Below are positions 33,539-42,466 of a stretch of DNA of 64,000 bases, piece by piece. The DNA comes from Burkholderiales bacterium 67-32. Its GTDB lineage: Bacteria > Pseudomonadota > Gammaproteobacteria > Burkholderiales > Burkholderiaceae_B. The position numbers were made by a program, and so were the translations under genes. The stretch spans positions 124,001-188,000 of the forward strand of contig MKUP01000011.1 of the NCBI GenBank assembly GCA_001898625.1, given 5' to 3'. The stretch's first letter is position 1. The number at the start of each line of letters is the position of its first letter. The notes beneath the pieces were generated by a model that was not told where the DNA came from, did not search any database, and was given only the letters and a program-made list of their open reading frames with translations.

Positions 33539-34789
33539 TCAATTGAACCAAAGGCGAACCGCGTCGAACGCCCGGCCGAAGATGCCGGCCACGTCCACCG
33601 GCTCGAGCACGGTCAGCGGCACTTCGCGCACCGGCTTGTCGTTCAGGGTCAGCTTGACCGTGCCCACCTGCTGGCCGGCCTGCAGCGGCGCGACCAGCGG
33701 ATCGGTGCGTTCGATGGTGGACTTGACGTTGCCGGCCTGGCCGCGCGGCACGGTCACCCAGATCGCCGACGGCGAACCCAGCTTCGCCTTGCCCACGCTG
33801 CCCTTCCAGACCTTGGGCTCCACCACCGCCTGCTTGGCGTCGTAGACCTTGACGGTATCGAAGTTCTGGAAGCCCCAGTTCAGCAGCTTCAGGCTTTCCT
33901 GCGCCCGGGCGTTCTCGCTCGAGGCGCCCACCAGCACCGTCAGCACGCGGCGGTCGCCGCGCATGGCCGAGGCGATCAGGCAGTAGCCCGCGGCATCGGT
34001 ATGGCCGGTCTTCATGCCATCCACCGACGGATCCACCCACAGCAGCCGGTTGCGGTTGGGCTGGGTGATCTTGTTGTAGGTGAACTGGCGTTCCTTGTAG
34101 TAGCCGTAGTAGTCGGGATGATCCTGGATCAGCCGCTTGGCCAGCAGGGCCAGGTCGCGCACGGTGGTCACGTGCTGCGGATCGGGCAGGCCCGTGGAGT
34201 TGGTGAAGTGCGTCTCCTTCAGGCCCAGGCGCGTGGCCTCCTGGTTCATCAGCGCGACGAACGCGTCTTCGCTGCCGGCCACGGCCTCGGCCAGCGCCAC
34301 GGTGGCGTCGTTGCCGGACTGCGTGATCATGCCGCGGATCAGTTCTTCGACCGTGACGGGCTTGCGCGGCTCGATGAACATGCGCGAACCGCCGGTGCGC
34401 CACGCCTTCTGCGACACGTTGACCGTTTGGGCCAGCGTCAGGCGTTTTTCCTTGAGCGCGTTGAACACCAGATAGGCCGACATGACCTTGGTGAGCGAAG
34501 CGGGCTCGATGCGTTCACCCGAGCGTTCCTCGGCCAGGACCTGGTCGCTGGTGACGTCGATGGTCACCCAGGCGCGCGCCGCGATTGCCGGCGCCGGCAC
34601 GGAGGACAACAGGCCGACGGTCGACATCGGCGGTGCGGACGGCGTCGCGGCCGAAGTGGTGGCAGGAGGCGCGGCGGCGGCCAGGGCGGAGGAAGGCACG
34701 GCGGCCGGGAACGCGAGGAAGCAAGCGGAAGCCACGGTGGCCAGCGCGAACCGACGTCCCGGACCAAACGAGAAAAAGCGCAGTTTCAT
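33539..34789 (-). CDS. dacC: D-alanyl-D-alanine carboxypeptidase (PBP5/6 family)
   Basis: This low-molecular-weight penicillin-binding protein trims the terminal D-Ala from peptidoglycan stem peptides. The 416-residue protein has an N-terminal signal peptide ending near SALAAAA, an Ala/Pro/Thr-rich linker, and the three active-site motifs: S98-L-T-K101, S158-G-N160 and K260-T-G262. A C-terminal PBP5-like beta domain and an amphipathic end (AFDAVRLWFN) anchor it to the membrane. It leads the dat-ybeD-lipB-lipA group, though two repeats in the following gap may uncouple it. The upstream gap 34790-34969 shows nothing clear. Confidence 0.95.
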   Translation of the reverse strand: MKLRFFSFGPGRRFALATVASACFLAFPAAVPSSALAAAAPPATTSAATPSAPPMSTVGLLSSVPAPAIAARAWVTIDVTSDQVLAEERSGERIEPASLTKVMSAYLVFNALKEKRLTLAQTVNVSQKAWRTGGSRMFIEPRKPVTVEELIRGMITQSGNDATVALAEAVAGSEDAFVALMNQEATRLGLKETHFTNSTGLPDPQHVTTVRDLALLAKRLIQDHPDYYGYYKERQFTYNKITQPNRNRLLWVDPSVDGMKTGHTDAAGYCLIASAMRGDRRVLTVLVGASSENARAQESLKLLNWGFQNFDTVKVYDAKQAVVEPKVWKGSVGKAKLGSPSAIWVTVPRGQAGNVKSTIERTDPLVAPLQAGQQVGTVKLTLNDKPVREVPLTVLEPVDVAGIFGRAFDAVRLWFN

Positions 34790-34969
34790 GTGGGAGGATG
34801 GTCGTGCAAGAGGGGCGTGCCGCCGGGCTGGGCCTGGAGGGGCCGCCTGGCGCGCGCCCCGCGATGCGGGGTGGAAAACGTGATTATAGGCACCCGGGCC
34901 GCCGGGCCGGCGATGCGGCGCCGGGCACCTGATGAAACCGAATGCTACAGCTGGATGTCAGGCCCGTGT

Positions 34970-35629
34970 TCAGCCCAGGACCCGTGCCAGGTAGGCCAGC
35001 ACCAGGCGCTTGACGACCACGAGGTTGCCGTGGAAGAAGTGGCCCGAGCCGGGGATGACCGTCACGGGCAGGCCTTGCGGGCGCGCCCAGTCCATGACCG
35101 ATTGCAGCGGCACGGTGTCGTCCTGTTCGCCGTGGACGACCAGGGTGTCTTCCGGCACGCTGGCGACGGAGAACCGGCTGGCCGCGGTGCCCAGCAGCAC
35201 CAGGCCCGCGATGTCCAGTCCGCGCTCGCTCTGCGGCCCGCAGCCGGCGTACACCTGGCTCGCCACCGCACTGCCGAACGAGAAGCCGCCCAGCACGAAG
35301 CGGCCGCCGGCCAACGCCGGGTACCGGTCGCGGAACTGGTCCACCACGCCCAGCATGTCGGCGGCTTCGCCCTGGCCGTTGTCGAATTCCCCCGCCGATG
35401 CGCCCACGCCCCGGAAGTTGGGCCGCAGCGCCGCCAGCCCCTGCTGGGCGCAGGCGCGCGCGATCGTGGTGACCACCTTGTTGTCGCGCGCGCCGCCGAA
35501 CAGCGGATGCGGATGCAGGACCAGCGCCCAGCCGCGCGCGGCCTCCAGGCCGCCCTCGGGAATGTCGAGCGCGCAGTCGACGGCGCCGGCGCCGCCTTCA
35601 AGAACCAGATGTTCCGTGGTGATGGCCAT
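34970..35629 (-). CDS. Alpha/beta-hydrolase (dienelactone hydrolase-like)
   Basis: A 219-residue single-domain alpha/beta-hydrolase. It has the oxyanion-side LHPHPLFGGARDNKVVTTIAR, RPNFRGVGASAGEFDNGQGE, the nucleophile elbow GFSFGS, the acid in VHGEQDDTVPL and a catalytic His in GSGHFFHG. This pattern is widespread in proteobacteria as a conserved hydrolase of unknown substrate. It is encoded 7 bp after a [2Fe-2S] protein gene and reads in the same direction, so the two are probably one transcript. Confidence 0.85.
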   Translation of the reverse strand: MAITTEHLVLEGGAGAVDCALDIPEGGLEAARGWALVLHPHPLFGGARDNKVVTTIARACAQQGLAALRPNFRGVGASAGEFDNGQGEAADMLGVVDQFRDRYPALAGGRFVLGGFSFGSAVASQVYAGCGPQSERGLDIAGLVLLGTAASRFSVASVPEDTLVVHGEQDDTVPLQSVMDWARPQGLPVTVIPGSGHFFHGNLVVVKRLVLAYLARVLG

Positions 35630-35636
35630 GCGAACC

Positions 35637-35954
35637 TCAGATCCTCAGACGCTCGACCGGCTCGCCCCGCACCAGGTGCGAGTCGATGATCTCGTCGATG
35701 TCGCTCTGGTCCACGTAGGTGTACCAGACGCCCTCCGGATAGACCACCAGCACGGGGCCTTCCTCGCAGCGGTCCAGGCAGCCCGCCTTGTTGATGCGGA
35801 TCTCGCCCTTGCCGGCCAGCCCCAGCTGCTTGATGCGTTTCTTGGCGTAGTCCTGCATGGCCTGCGCGCCCTGGCGCGCACAGCTGGGCCGGGGGGCATC
35901 GGCCCCGCGCTCGTTCAGGCAGAAGAAAACGTGGTGCTTGTAGTAGGACTCCAT
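35637..35954 (-). CDS. Thioredoxin-like [2Fe-2S] ferredoxin
   Basis: A 105-residue protein with the fold of the NuoE-type [2Fe-2S] ferredoxins. It begins YYKHHVFFCLNER, continues with PSCARQG and then AGCLDRCEEGPVLVVYPEGVWYTY. The four cysteines (C12, C24, C59 and C63 by my count) form the cluster site. It should act as a soluble electron carrier; the partner is unknown. ATG 35954 gives the conserved N-terminus; the frame is open far upstream over the VanZ gene, but not in the gene's own frame. It is followed by the alpha/beta-hydrolase gene. Confidence 0.88.
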   Translation of the reverse strand: MESYYKHHVFFCLNERGADAPRPSCARQGAQAMQDYAKKRIKQLGLAGKGEIRINKAGCLDRCEEGPVLVVYPEGVWYTYVDQSDIDEIIDSHLVRGEPVERLRI

Positions 35955-35989
35955 ACCGGCTCGCAAAGGAATGGGGACAATCGAGGGGA

Positions 35990-37159
35990 TCAGGCGGAAC
36001 GCCGCCGAACCAGGAAAAAGAGGGCCGCCAGCGGCCAGATCACGGACAGGCCGAGCGTGAGCGACTCCAGATGCAGCCAGCCCGTGCGGGCCATCGCGGT
36101 CGTCATGTCGAAATACTGGTCGGACGGAAACAGGTTGACGATGGCCAGTTGCACGCACAGCGCCGTGATACCCAGGCCGCGCTGCCATGCCGGCTTCAGA
36201 TAGGCCATGCCGGTCGCCAGCAGCAGCCCGGCCGCCGTGCCCGCCGCGGCCCCGGTGGTGACCCACGCGCCGGGCGCCTGCCCGGGGACGGCCAGAGGCT
36301 GCAAGGCAGCCTTCGCCAGCACGGCGCAGGCGACCAGCACGACGGGAAGGATACCGCGCGCCGGCACCGGACGCGCCATCGACAGGAGCAGCATCGCGGC
36401 CCCCACCACGGCGGCGGCGCTGCAGACCTGTTCGGCCACGATGCGCTGCGCGGGCTCGGGCGACCACAGGAAGCCCACCACGTCCGACGGCAGCGCCGCC
36501 CAGTCGCCCAGCAGCAGCCACAGCTCGCCGGTGCCGAACAGCATGGGCTGGCGCGGGATCTGCATGAACACCCACAGCATCGCCAGGATCAGCGCGGGGC
36601 CGGCCTCGGCCCGGAACCACCGCTGGCGCCAGCGCGCCAGCGCGCCATGGCCGATCAGCCAGGAGGCCGTGGCGGTACCGACCAGCGCGCCCAGCAAGGC
36701 GCCTGCGGCATTGGCCGCGAGGTCCACGTTCGAGGCGATGCGGTTGGGCAGATAGGTCTGCAACGCCTCCAGCGCGCCCGACAGCAGTCCGCAGCACGCC
36801 ACGGCCAGGACCACGGCCAGCAGGCCCCGGCAGGCCGGATAGACGGCCCAGACGAACAGCGCGCCCACGGGCAGGTAGGCGGCGACGTTGGCGATGATCT
36901 CGGAACCGACCCAGTATTGCGGCCACGGCGCCCGCAGGTAGGCGAACGCGGGCACGCCGACGTCCACCCAGCCCGAGAACGGATACAGGCTGGCGTAGAC
37001 CACCAGCAGGACGATGATGGACAGCGCGAGCCGCGCCAGCGGCGCGCCGTGCAGGACCGGCGGCGCGGGCATGGCGGACGAAGGAGACGGGGTGCCCTCC
37101 TGTCGCTGCGCGACAGCCTCCCCGGGGGAGGGAGCACGTCCTTCGGGCGGCGTGCTCAT
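35990..37159 (-). CDS. VanZ-like family integral membrane protein
   Basis: A 389-residue membrane protein with an N-terminal disordered, Pro/Ser-rich segment (about 40 residues) followed by roughly ten hydrophobic helices. The VanZ-type core is visible as LYPFSGWVDVG, ANVAAYLPVGALFVWA, LEALQTYLPNRIASNVDLAANAAGALLGALVG. The C-terminal half has extra helices seen in the long bacterial versions. VanZ-like proteins have no defined biochemical activity apart from teicoplanin resistance in enterococci. The start at 37159 gives the best fit. It is divergent from birA across 132 bp. Confidence 0.83.
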   Translation of the reverse strand: MSTPPEGRAPSPGEAVAQRQEGTPSPSSAMPAPPVLHGAPLARLALSIIVLLVVYASLYPFSGWVDVGVPAFAYLRAPWPQYWVGSEIIANVAAYLPVGALFVWAVYPACRGLLAVVLAVACCGLLSGALEALQTYLPNRIASNVDLAANAAGALLGALVGTATASWLIGHGALARWRQRWFRAEAGPALILAMLWVFMQIPRQPMLFGTGELWLLLGDWAALPSDVVGFLWSPEPAQRIVAEQVCSAAAVVGAAMLLLSMARPVPARGILPVVLVACAVLAKAALQPLAVPGQAPGAWVTTGAAAGTAAGLLLATGMAYLKPAWQRGLGITALCVQLAIVNLFPSDQYFDMTTAMARTGWLHLESLTLGLSVIWPLAALFFLVRRRSA

Positions 37160-37291
37160 GGGCTGCGGGAGCAAAACGTAAACGACATGACTCAAGTTTA
37201 TGCGTTTTGCGGGCCCCGGCATGCGAAATCCGCCGGCTCTGCCTACAATCCCGTGTTTCCGCGTTCCGCTCGCGGCCCTCGACGACGACCC

Positions 37292-38131
37292 ATGGTTGCA
37301 CCACACTCTGCCCTCTCCGACACCCGGCTGGCCCCGCCGGCGGAGCTTGCCGCCGGCCTGCGGCGCCTGCTGCCGGACTGGAACGTGACGTGGCTGGACG
37401 CCACCGCCTCCACCAACGCCGACCTCCAGCAATACCTGCGCCGCGGCGGCGCCGGGCCGGCGCTGCTGGGCAGCCACGAGCAGACCTCGGGACGCGGGCG
37501 GGCGGGCCGGCCCTGGCGCACCCGCGCGGGCGACGCGCTGCTGTTCTCCTGCGGCTGGCAGGCGGACATCCCGCCCGCGCGCCTGCCGCCGCTGTCGCTG
37601 GTGGCCGGCGTGGCCGCGTGCGAGGCCCTGAGCGGCCTGCTGGGCAGCGGCGCCGACGGCGCGCTGGCCCTGAAGTGGCCCAACGACGTGCAATGGAACA
37701 CCGCCAAGCTGGCGGGCATCCTGGTCGAGACCGTGGCCGTGCCGGCCTCGGGGCGCATGGGCCTGGTCCTGGGCATCGGCATCAACCTTCGCGGCGCGGC
37801 CACTCTGTCGCAGGCGCTGGGCCGCGAAGTCGCCGACTGGGCGCAAACCGGCGGTATCGACGATCCGGCGCGCCTGGCCGCCGCGGTGGCGCGGTCCTGG
37901 CACGACGCCATCGCCCACTACGCCGCCGAGGGCTTCGGCCCGTTCCAGGCGCGGTTCGCCCGCTGGGACGCCTTGTACGGCCTGCCGGTCCGGGTCATGG
38001 ACAACGGCCGCGTCCTGTTCGAAGGCACGGCCCGGAGCGTGGACGAGGGCGGCAAGCTGCTGGTCCAGACCGCCGACGGCACGCGCGCCGTCACCGTGGG
38101 CGACATCTCCGTGCGGACGGCCGAGGCATGA
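37292..38131 (+). CDS. birA: Biotin-[acetyl-CoA-carboxylase] ligase, monofunctional
   Basis: BirA activates biotin with ATP and attaches it to the carboxyl-carrier protein of acetyl-CoA carboxylase. The 279-residue protein has the ligase core: DATASTNADLQ, the biotinyl-AMP loop GRGRAGRPWRT, KWPNDVQWNTAKLAGILVE, GIGINL and the C-terminal SH3-like domain. The N-terminal winged-helix repressor domain of E. coli BirA is absent, so it should not regulate transcription. A TACAAT hexamer at 37244-37249 may be its -10. Its TGA stop overlaps the coaX start as ATGA. Confidence 0.94.
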   Translation: MVAPHSALSDTRLAPPAELAAGLRRLLPDWNVTWLDATASTNADLQQYLRRGGAGPALLGSHEQTSGRGRAGRPWRTRAGDALLFSCGWQADIPPARLPPLSLVAGVAACEALSGLLGSGADGALALKWPNDVQWNTAKLAGILVETVAVPASGRMGLVLGIGINLRGAATLSQALGREVADWAQTGGIDDPARLAAAVARSWHDAIAHYAAEGFGPFQARFARWDALYGLPVRVMDNGRVLFEGTARSVDEGGKLLVQTADGTRAVTVGDISVRTAEA

Positions 38132-38994
38132 GCGCGCCCGCCCAGCCGCCCGGATCCACGCCACGCGCGGGCACGCTGCTGATCGACGCGGGCAACACCC
38201 GTGTGAAATTCGGCTGGCGGGAAGACGGCGCGACCTCGGGGCAGGCCGTGCCGCGCACGCCCCTGCAGGTCGCCTTCCGCCACGAGGAAGTGGCCGAGGC
38301 CCTGCTGCCCTGGCTGGACGAGGCGGACCTGCGGCCCCGCGCCGCGATGGGCTCGAACGTGGCCGGCGACGACAGCGAGCGCACCATCGCCGCGCTGCTT
38401 GCCCGCAACGGCTGCGAGGTGAACTGGATACGCGCCGGCCGGCGGCTGCTGGGCGTCACGAACGGCTACCGCCATCCCGAGCGCCTGGGCGCCGACCGCT
38501 GGCTCAGCCTGGTGGGGATCTGGAACCGCTGGCACCGCCAGGCCGCGCCCGGCACCCCCGCGCCGGTGCACGTGCTGGCCCATTTCGGCACCGCCACCAC
38601 CGTGGACACCCTGGATGGCGCGGGCCGCTTCGTCGGCGGCCTGATCCTTCCAGGCCGCGACCTGATGCGCCAGTCGCTGGCGGCCGGCACGGCGGGCCTG
38701 CCGCGCGCCAACGGCCAGATCGCGCCCTTCCCCGACAACACCGGCGACGCGATCATGTCCGGCGTGGCGGCGGCCCAGGCCGGCGCCGTGGCGCGCCAGT
38801 GGCTGGCCGCACGCGAACGCTTCCGGCAGGAACCGCTGCTGGTGGCCAGCGGCGGCGCCTGGGCGGCCATCGCCGGAGAAGTCGCCCACCTGATGCGCGC
38901 CGCCGGCTCGACGCGCCAGGTACTGGTCGTCGATAATCCCGTCCTCGACGGCCTGGCCTGCCTGGCTGAATCGGGGCTCGCCCCCTCCCCCTGA
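38128..38994 (+). CDS. coaX: Type III pantothenate kinase (Baf/CoaX)
   Basis: CoaX phosphorylates pantothenate, the first step of coenzyme A synthesis. The Bordetella homologue was first described as Baf, an accessory factor for Bvg-dependent toxin expression. The 288-residue ASKHA-fold protein has the phosphate loop LLIDAGNTRVKFGW, GADRWLSLVG with the catalytic Asp, FGTATTVDTLDGAGRFVGGLILPG and GAWAAI near the C-terminus. It is translationally coupled to birA (4-bp overlap). This birA-coaX order is typical of the group. Confidence 0.95.
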   Translation: MSAPAQPPGSTPRAGTLLIDAGNTRVKFGWREDGATSGQAVPRTPLQVAFRHEEVAEALLPWLDEADLRPRAAMGSNVAGDDSERTIAALLARNGCEVNWIRAGRRLLGVTNGYRHPERLGADRWLSLVGIWNRWHRQAAPGTPAPVHVLAHFGTATTVDTLDGAGRFVGGLILPGRDLMRQSLAAGTAGLPRANGQIAPFPDNTGDAIMSGVAAAQAGAVARQWLAARERFRQEPLLVASGGAWAAIAGEVAHLMRAAGSTRQVLVVDNPVLDGLACLAESGLAPSP

Positions 38995-39015
38995 CCCTTC
39001 CCTCCCCGGCTCTCC

Positions 39016-39882
39016 ATGCGCAGCCTGTTCGTCGTCTTGCTCCTGGCCAACGTGGCGCTTTTCGCCCTGGATCGCGGCTGGTTCGGCCAGCCCTTCTCGG
39101 AACGCGGCCGCGATCCCGCCCGGATGCGCTCGGAACTGCGGGCCGACACGATCCAGGTGCCACGGCTACCCGGCATCAACGCCACCGACGAGGCGCCGCC
39201 GGCACCCGCCGCCGTCGAACCTCCGGACGCCCACCCGGCGGCCCCGGCCACCGAACCCACCGCCGACGCGGCCGGCAACGACACCGCACGGGACTCCGAA
39301 CCGGAGGCCGCCGCGCCCCACCCGGCCGACGCCATCATCCCCGCGGCCGCCCAGGCCGAGGTGGCGCCAACACCGGCCGCTCCCCCCGCACCCGCCCAGG
39401 CCAGCCCACCCCCGCCGCGCGAACCGCTCGCCTGTGTCGAATGGGGCACGTTCAGCGAAGCCGATCTCATCATCGCCAGGAAATGGGCGAACGAACACCT
39501 GCCGGCCGCGAAGCAGGGCACGCGGCGCGAACCGGGCAAGCAGGGATGGATGGTCATCGTGCCGCCGCTGCCCAGCGCCTCGGCCGCGCAGGCCGCCGCC
39601 GCCCAGCTCGGCAAAAATGGGGTCAAGGATTACTTCGTGATCCAGGAGGGCGGCCCGCTCCAGCACGCCATCTCGCTGGGTGTCTTCAGCACCGAGGCTG
39701 CCGCGAAGAAGCAGGCCACGTCCCTGCAGGGCCAGGGCGTGCGCAATGCCAAGGTCGTCTCGCGCGGCGCCCAGGGAGGCAAGAGCTGGCTGCGCCTGGA
39801 CGGCGTTGCCGCCGCCGGCCGCCGCGCCATCGAAGGGGCGCGCACCCTGTTCGACCGCCCTTCGGTTCAAGACTGCCGCTGA
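39016..39882 (+). CDS. SPOR-domain membrane protein
   Basis: A 288-residue protein with an N-terminal signal-anchor (SLFVVLLLANVALFAL, residues 3-18), a long Ala/Pro-rich disordered stretch (about 50-135) and a C-terminal SPOR-like domain (about 140-250: CVEWGTFSEADLIIARKWANE, WMVIVPPLPSASAAQAAA, AISLGVFSTEAAAKKQA). SPOR domains bind glycan strands at the septum, so it probably acts in the periplasm during division. It follows coaX by 21 bp and may be co-transcribed with birA-coaX. It is convergent with rfaE2. Confidence 0.85.
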   Translation: MRSLFVVLLLANVALFALDRGWFGQPFSERGRDPARMRSELRADTIQVPRLPGINATDEAPPAPAAVEPPDAHPAAPATEPTADAAGNDTARDSEPEAAAPHPADAIIPAAAQAEVAPTPAAPPAPAQASPPPPREPLACVEWGTFSEADLIIARKWANEHLPAAKQGTRREPGKQGWMVIVPPLPSASAAQAAAAQLGKNGVKDYFVIQEGGPLQHAISLGVFSTEAAAKKQATSLQGQGVRNAKVVSRGAQGGKSWLRLDGVAAAGRRAIEGARTLFDRPSVQDCR

Positions 39883-39888
39883 CGGCGC

Positions 39889-40368
39889 TCAGCGCGTCCG
39901 GATGCGCTGCACGAGCTTGGTGGTGGAGCGGTCGTGCTCGAAATCGATGGCCACCGCGTCGCCGCCCCAACTGCGCACCAGCGCGGTCTCAGGCAGCGTA
40001 TCCATGTCGTAGTCCCCGCCCTTGACGATCAGGTCGGGCCGCAACTGGCCGATCAGCTCCAGCGGCGTGTCCTGGTCGAACCACGTCACCGCGTCCACCG
40101 AGGCCAGCGCCGCCAGCAGCGCCGCGCGGTCGTCCTGGCTGTTCAACGGCCGGTCCGGCCCCTTGCCCAGGCGGCGCGCCGAGGCATCGGTGTTGACCGC
40201 CACCACCAGCATCGCCCCCCGTTGCGCGGCGGCATCCAGGTAGGTGACGTGGCCGCGGTGCAGGATGTCGAACACCCCGTTGGTGAAGACCAGCGGGCGC
40301 GGCCAGGCCGCGCGGGCGGCCACGCATTCGGCGGGACTGAGGATCTTGGATTCGAAGCGGGCTGGCAC
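39889..40368 (-). CDS. rfaE2: ADP-heptose synthase, adenylyltransferase part (RfaE2/HldE C-domain)
   Basis: It transfers AMP from ATP to D-glycero-beta-D-manno-heptose 1-phosphate to make the LPS inner-core precursor. The 159-residue protein is a nucleotidyltransferase with LVFTNGVFDILHRGHVTYLDAA (HxGH motif), VVAVNTDASARRLGKG, VKGGDY and HDRSTTKLVQRI. It is the separate cytidylyltransferase-like half; the HldE kinase half (rfaE1) is not adjacent. This split is common in betaproteobacteria. It ends 6 bp from the convergent SPOR gene. Confidence 0.94.
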   Translation of the reverse strand: MPARFESKILSPAECVAARAAWPRPLVFTNGVFDILHRGHVTYLDAAAQRGAMLVVAVNTDASARRLGKGPDRPLNSQDDRAALLAALASVDAVTWFDQDTPLELIGQLRPDLIVKGGDYDMDTLPETALVRSWGGDAVAIDFEHDRSTTKLVQRIRTR

Positions 40369-40483
40369 GGTCTGGCGGCGCGGAAATGGCGGAACGGCCC
40401 ATTGTAGAGGGCTTCGGCACGCGCATGGGGCGATACACTGTGCGCGTCCATGGCCGGGACCTGCCCCGGGACGAGGGAGTGCG

Positions 40484-41143
40484 ATGCGACTGCTGCTGGT
40501 CGAAGACGATCCGATGATAGGCGAGAGCGTACTGGACGTCCTGCGCGCCGAACACTACGCGGTCGACTGGGTCAAGAACGCCGGCAGCGCGGACACCGCG
40601 CTGCGCACCGAGACCTACGACCTCGTGCTGCTCGACCTGGGGCTGCCCGACGGCGACGGCCTGTCCGTGCTGCGCGAATTGCGCGCGCGCAAGGCGCGCA
40701 TCCCGGTCATCATCGCCACCGCGCGCGACGCCATCGACCAGCGCATCGCCGGCCTGGACGCCGGCGCCGACGACTACGTCGTCAAGCCCTACGACGTGGA
40801 CGAGATCCTGGCCCGCATCCGCGCGCTGATCCGCCGCAGCGCGGGCCGCGCCGAACCACTGTACGAACATGAGGGCGTCGTCCTCGATCCGGCCACGCAC
40901 ACCGCCACCGTCGACGGCCAGTCCGTCACCCTTACCGCCAAGGAATGGGCGGTGCTCGAACCCCTGCTGGCGCGGCCGGGCCTCATCCTGTCGCGCGCCC
41001 AGTTGGAGGAAAAGCTCTACAGCTGGAAGGACGAGATCAGCAGCAACGCGGTCGAGGTCTACATCCACGGCCTGCGCAAGAAACTGGGCACGCAATTCAT
41101 CCAGACCGTGCGCGGCGTCGGCTACGTCATCCCCAAATCATGA
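40484..41143 (+). CDS. OmpR-family response regulator, PmrA/QseB-like
   Basis: A 219-residue DNA-binding response regulator. The receiver domain has the acidic pocket EDD, phosphorylation site D51 (LLDLGLPDGDG) and K101 (VVKPYD). The C-terminal winged helix ends GLILSRAQLEEKLYSWKDEISSNAVEVYIHGLRKKLG..IQTVRGVGYVI. The recognition helix SSNAVEVYIHGLRKKL closely resembles PmrA and QseB, which bind CTTAAG-N5-CTTAAG. Exactly that sequence lies before mucD 2.8 kb away. The stop overlaps the kinase start as ATGA. Inducing signal is unknown. Confidence 0.9.
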   Translation: MRLLLVEDDPMIGESVLDVLRAEHYAVDWVKNAGSADTALRTETYDLVLLDLGLPDGDGLSVLRELRARKARIPVIIATARDAIDQRIAGLDAGADDYVVKPYDVDEILARIRALIRRSAGRAEPLYEHEGVVLDPATHTATVDGQSVTLTAKEWAVLEPLLARPGLILSRAQLEEKLYSWKDEISSNAVEVYIHGLRKKLGTQFIQTVRGVGYVIPKS

Positions 41144-42462
41144 AACTCCTGCCCGGCCATTCCCTGCGCGCCCGCCTGCTGGCCTTCCTGCTGGCCGCCA
41201 TCTTCCTGGCCGCGCTGGTGCAGGGCGCCATCGCCTATCGCGGCGCGCTGGTCCAGACCGACGAGATCTTCGATTACCAGTTGCAGCGCACCGCGCTGGC
41301 GCTCGGCAACGGCAATCCGCTGTTCAGCACCGGGCCGGAAGGCGGGCTGCTGGACGACCCGGCCGCGCGCGACCTCATCATCCAGATCTGGACGCCGGAC
41401 GGCGTGCGCCTGTTCCGCTCCACGCCCAAGCTCGTGCTGCCCGACCGCGTCATCCTGGGCTTCTCCACCGTCGAGGCCGAAGGCGCCACCTACCGCATGT
41501 ACTCGATGGAGGCGCCGCTGCAGATCATCCAGGTCGCCCAGGACGTGCGGGTGCGCACCGGCACGGCGCGGGCACTCGCGCTGCGCACCATCTGGCCCAT
41601 CGCGGCCATGGCGCCGTTGCTGATGCTGGTCGTCTGGTGGGTGATCAGCCTGTCGCTCGGCCCGGTGGACCGGACACGCCGCCAGGTCGCATCGCGCCAG
41701 GCCGACGATTTGTCGCCCGTCAGCGAAGCCGGCCTGCCCGACGAGGTCCGGCCCCTGGTCCATGAACTCAACCTTTTGCTCGGCCGTGTCCGCCAGGCCT
41801 TCGACGCGCAGAAGCAGTTCGTGGGCGACGCCGCGCACGAACTGCGCTCGCCGCTGGCCGCGCTCAAGCTGCAGCTGCAGTCGCTGCGCCGCGCCGAGGA
41901 CGACGCCACCCGCCAGGTAGCGGTGACCCGGCTGGCGGCCGGCATAGACCGCGCCACCCGGCTGGTCGAGCAGTTGCTGTCGCTGGCGCGCCAGGAAGCG
42001 CAGGGACCGGCGCTCGCGACACTGGACCTGGGCGACGTCGTACGCACCGCGCTGGCCGACATCCTGCCCCAGGCCCACGCGCGCGGCGTGGACATCGGCA
42101 TGGAAAGCGCCACCAACGCGCGCGTTGCCGGCCAGGACGAAGCCCTGGTCCTGCTGGTGCGCAACCTGCTGGAGAACGCCGTCAAGTACGCCCCCGAATC
42201 CGGACGCGTAGACATCCGGCTCGCGGCCGATCCGCAGGGCGTCACGCTGGACGTCGACGACGACGGCCCCGGCATCCCCCAGGTCGAACGCGGCCGCGTC
42301 TTCGACCGCTTCTACCGCGCCCAGACCGCCGACACCCCCGGCAGCGGCCTGGGCCTGGCCATCGTCAAAGCCATCGCCGACCGCCACCACGCCACGATAG
42401 AGCTCCTGGATTCTCCCCTGGGCGGCCTGCGCGCCCGGGTGCGGTTCCCCGTCGCCCCATAG
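41140..42462 (+). CDS. Sensor histidine kinase of the adjacent response regulator
   Basis: A 440-residue membrane kinase with two helices (about residues 11-33 and 151-173) flanking a periplasmic sensor of about 115 residues. This is the layout of QseC/PmrB-type kinases. The DHp helix carries FVGDAAHELRSPLAALKLQLQ with phospho-His H233. The ATP domain has the N box (LLVRNLLENAVKYAP), the G1 box (DDDGPGIP) and the G2 box (GSGLGLAIVKA). It is co-translated with the regulator gene. The next gene on this strand is mucD, now separated by a toxin-antitoxin pair and repeats. Confidence 0.92.
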   Translation: MKLLPGHSLRARLLAFLLAAIFLAALVQGAIAYRGALVQTDEIFDYQLQRTALALGNGNPLFSTGPEGGLLDDPAARDLIIQIWTPDGVRLFRSTPKLVLPDRVILGFSTVEAEGATYRMYSMEAPLQIIQVAQDVRVRTGTARALALRTIWPIAAMAPLLMLVVWWVISLSLGPVDRTRRQVASRQADDLSPVSEAGLPDEVRPLVHELNLLLGRVRQAFDAQKQFVGDAAHELRSPLAALKLQLQSLRRAEDDATRQVAVTRLAAGIDRATRLVEQLLSLARQEAQGPALATLDLGDVVRTALADILPQAHARGVDIGMESATNARVAGQDEALVLLVRNLLENAVKYAPESGRVDIRLAADPQGVTLDVDDDGPGIPQVERGRVFDRFYRAQTADTPGSGLGLAIVKAIADRHHATIELLDSPLGGLRARVRFPVAP

Positions 42463-42466
42463 CAAC

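Noticed and set aside
34001-35689. 562-codon antisense open frame over dacC and the hydrolase gene
   Set aside because: Same GC-driven artefact; composition is Arg/His/Gln-rich and the frame crosses two well-identified genes.
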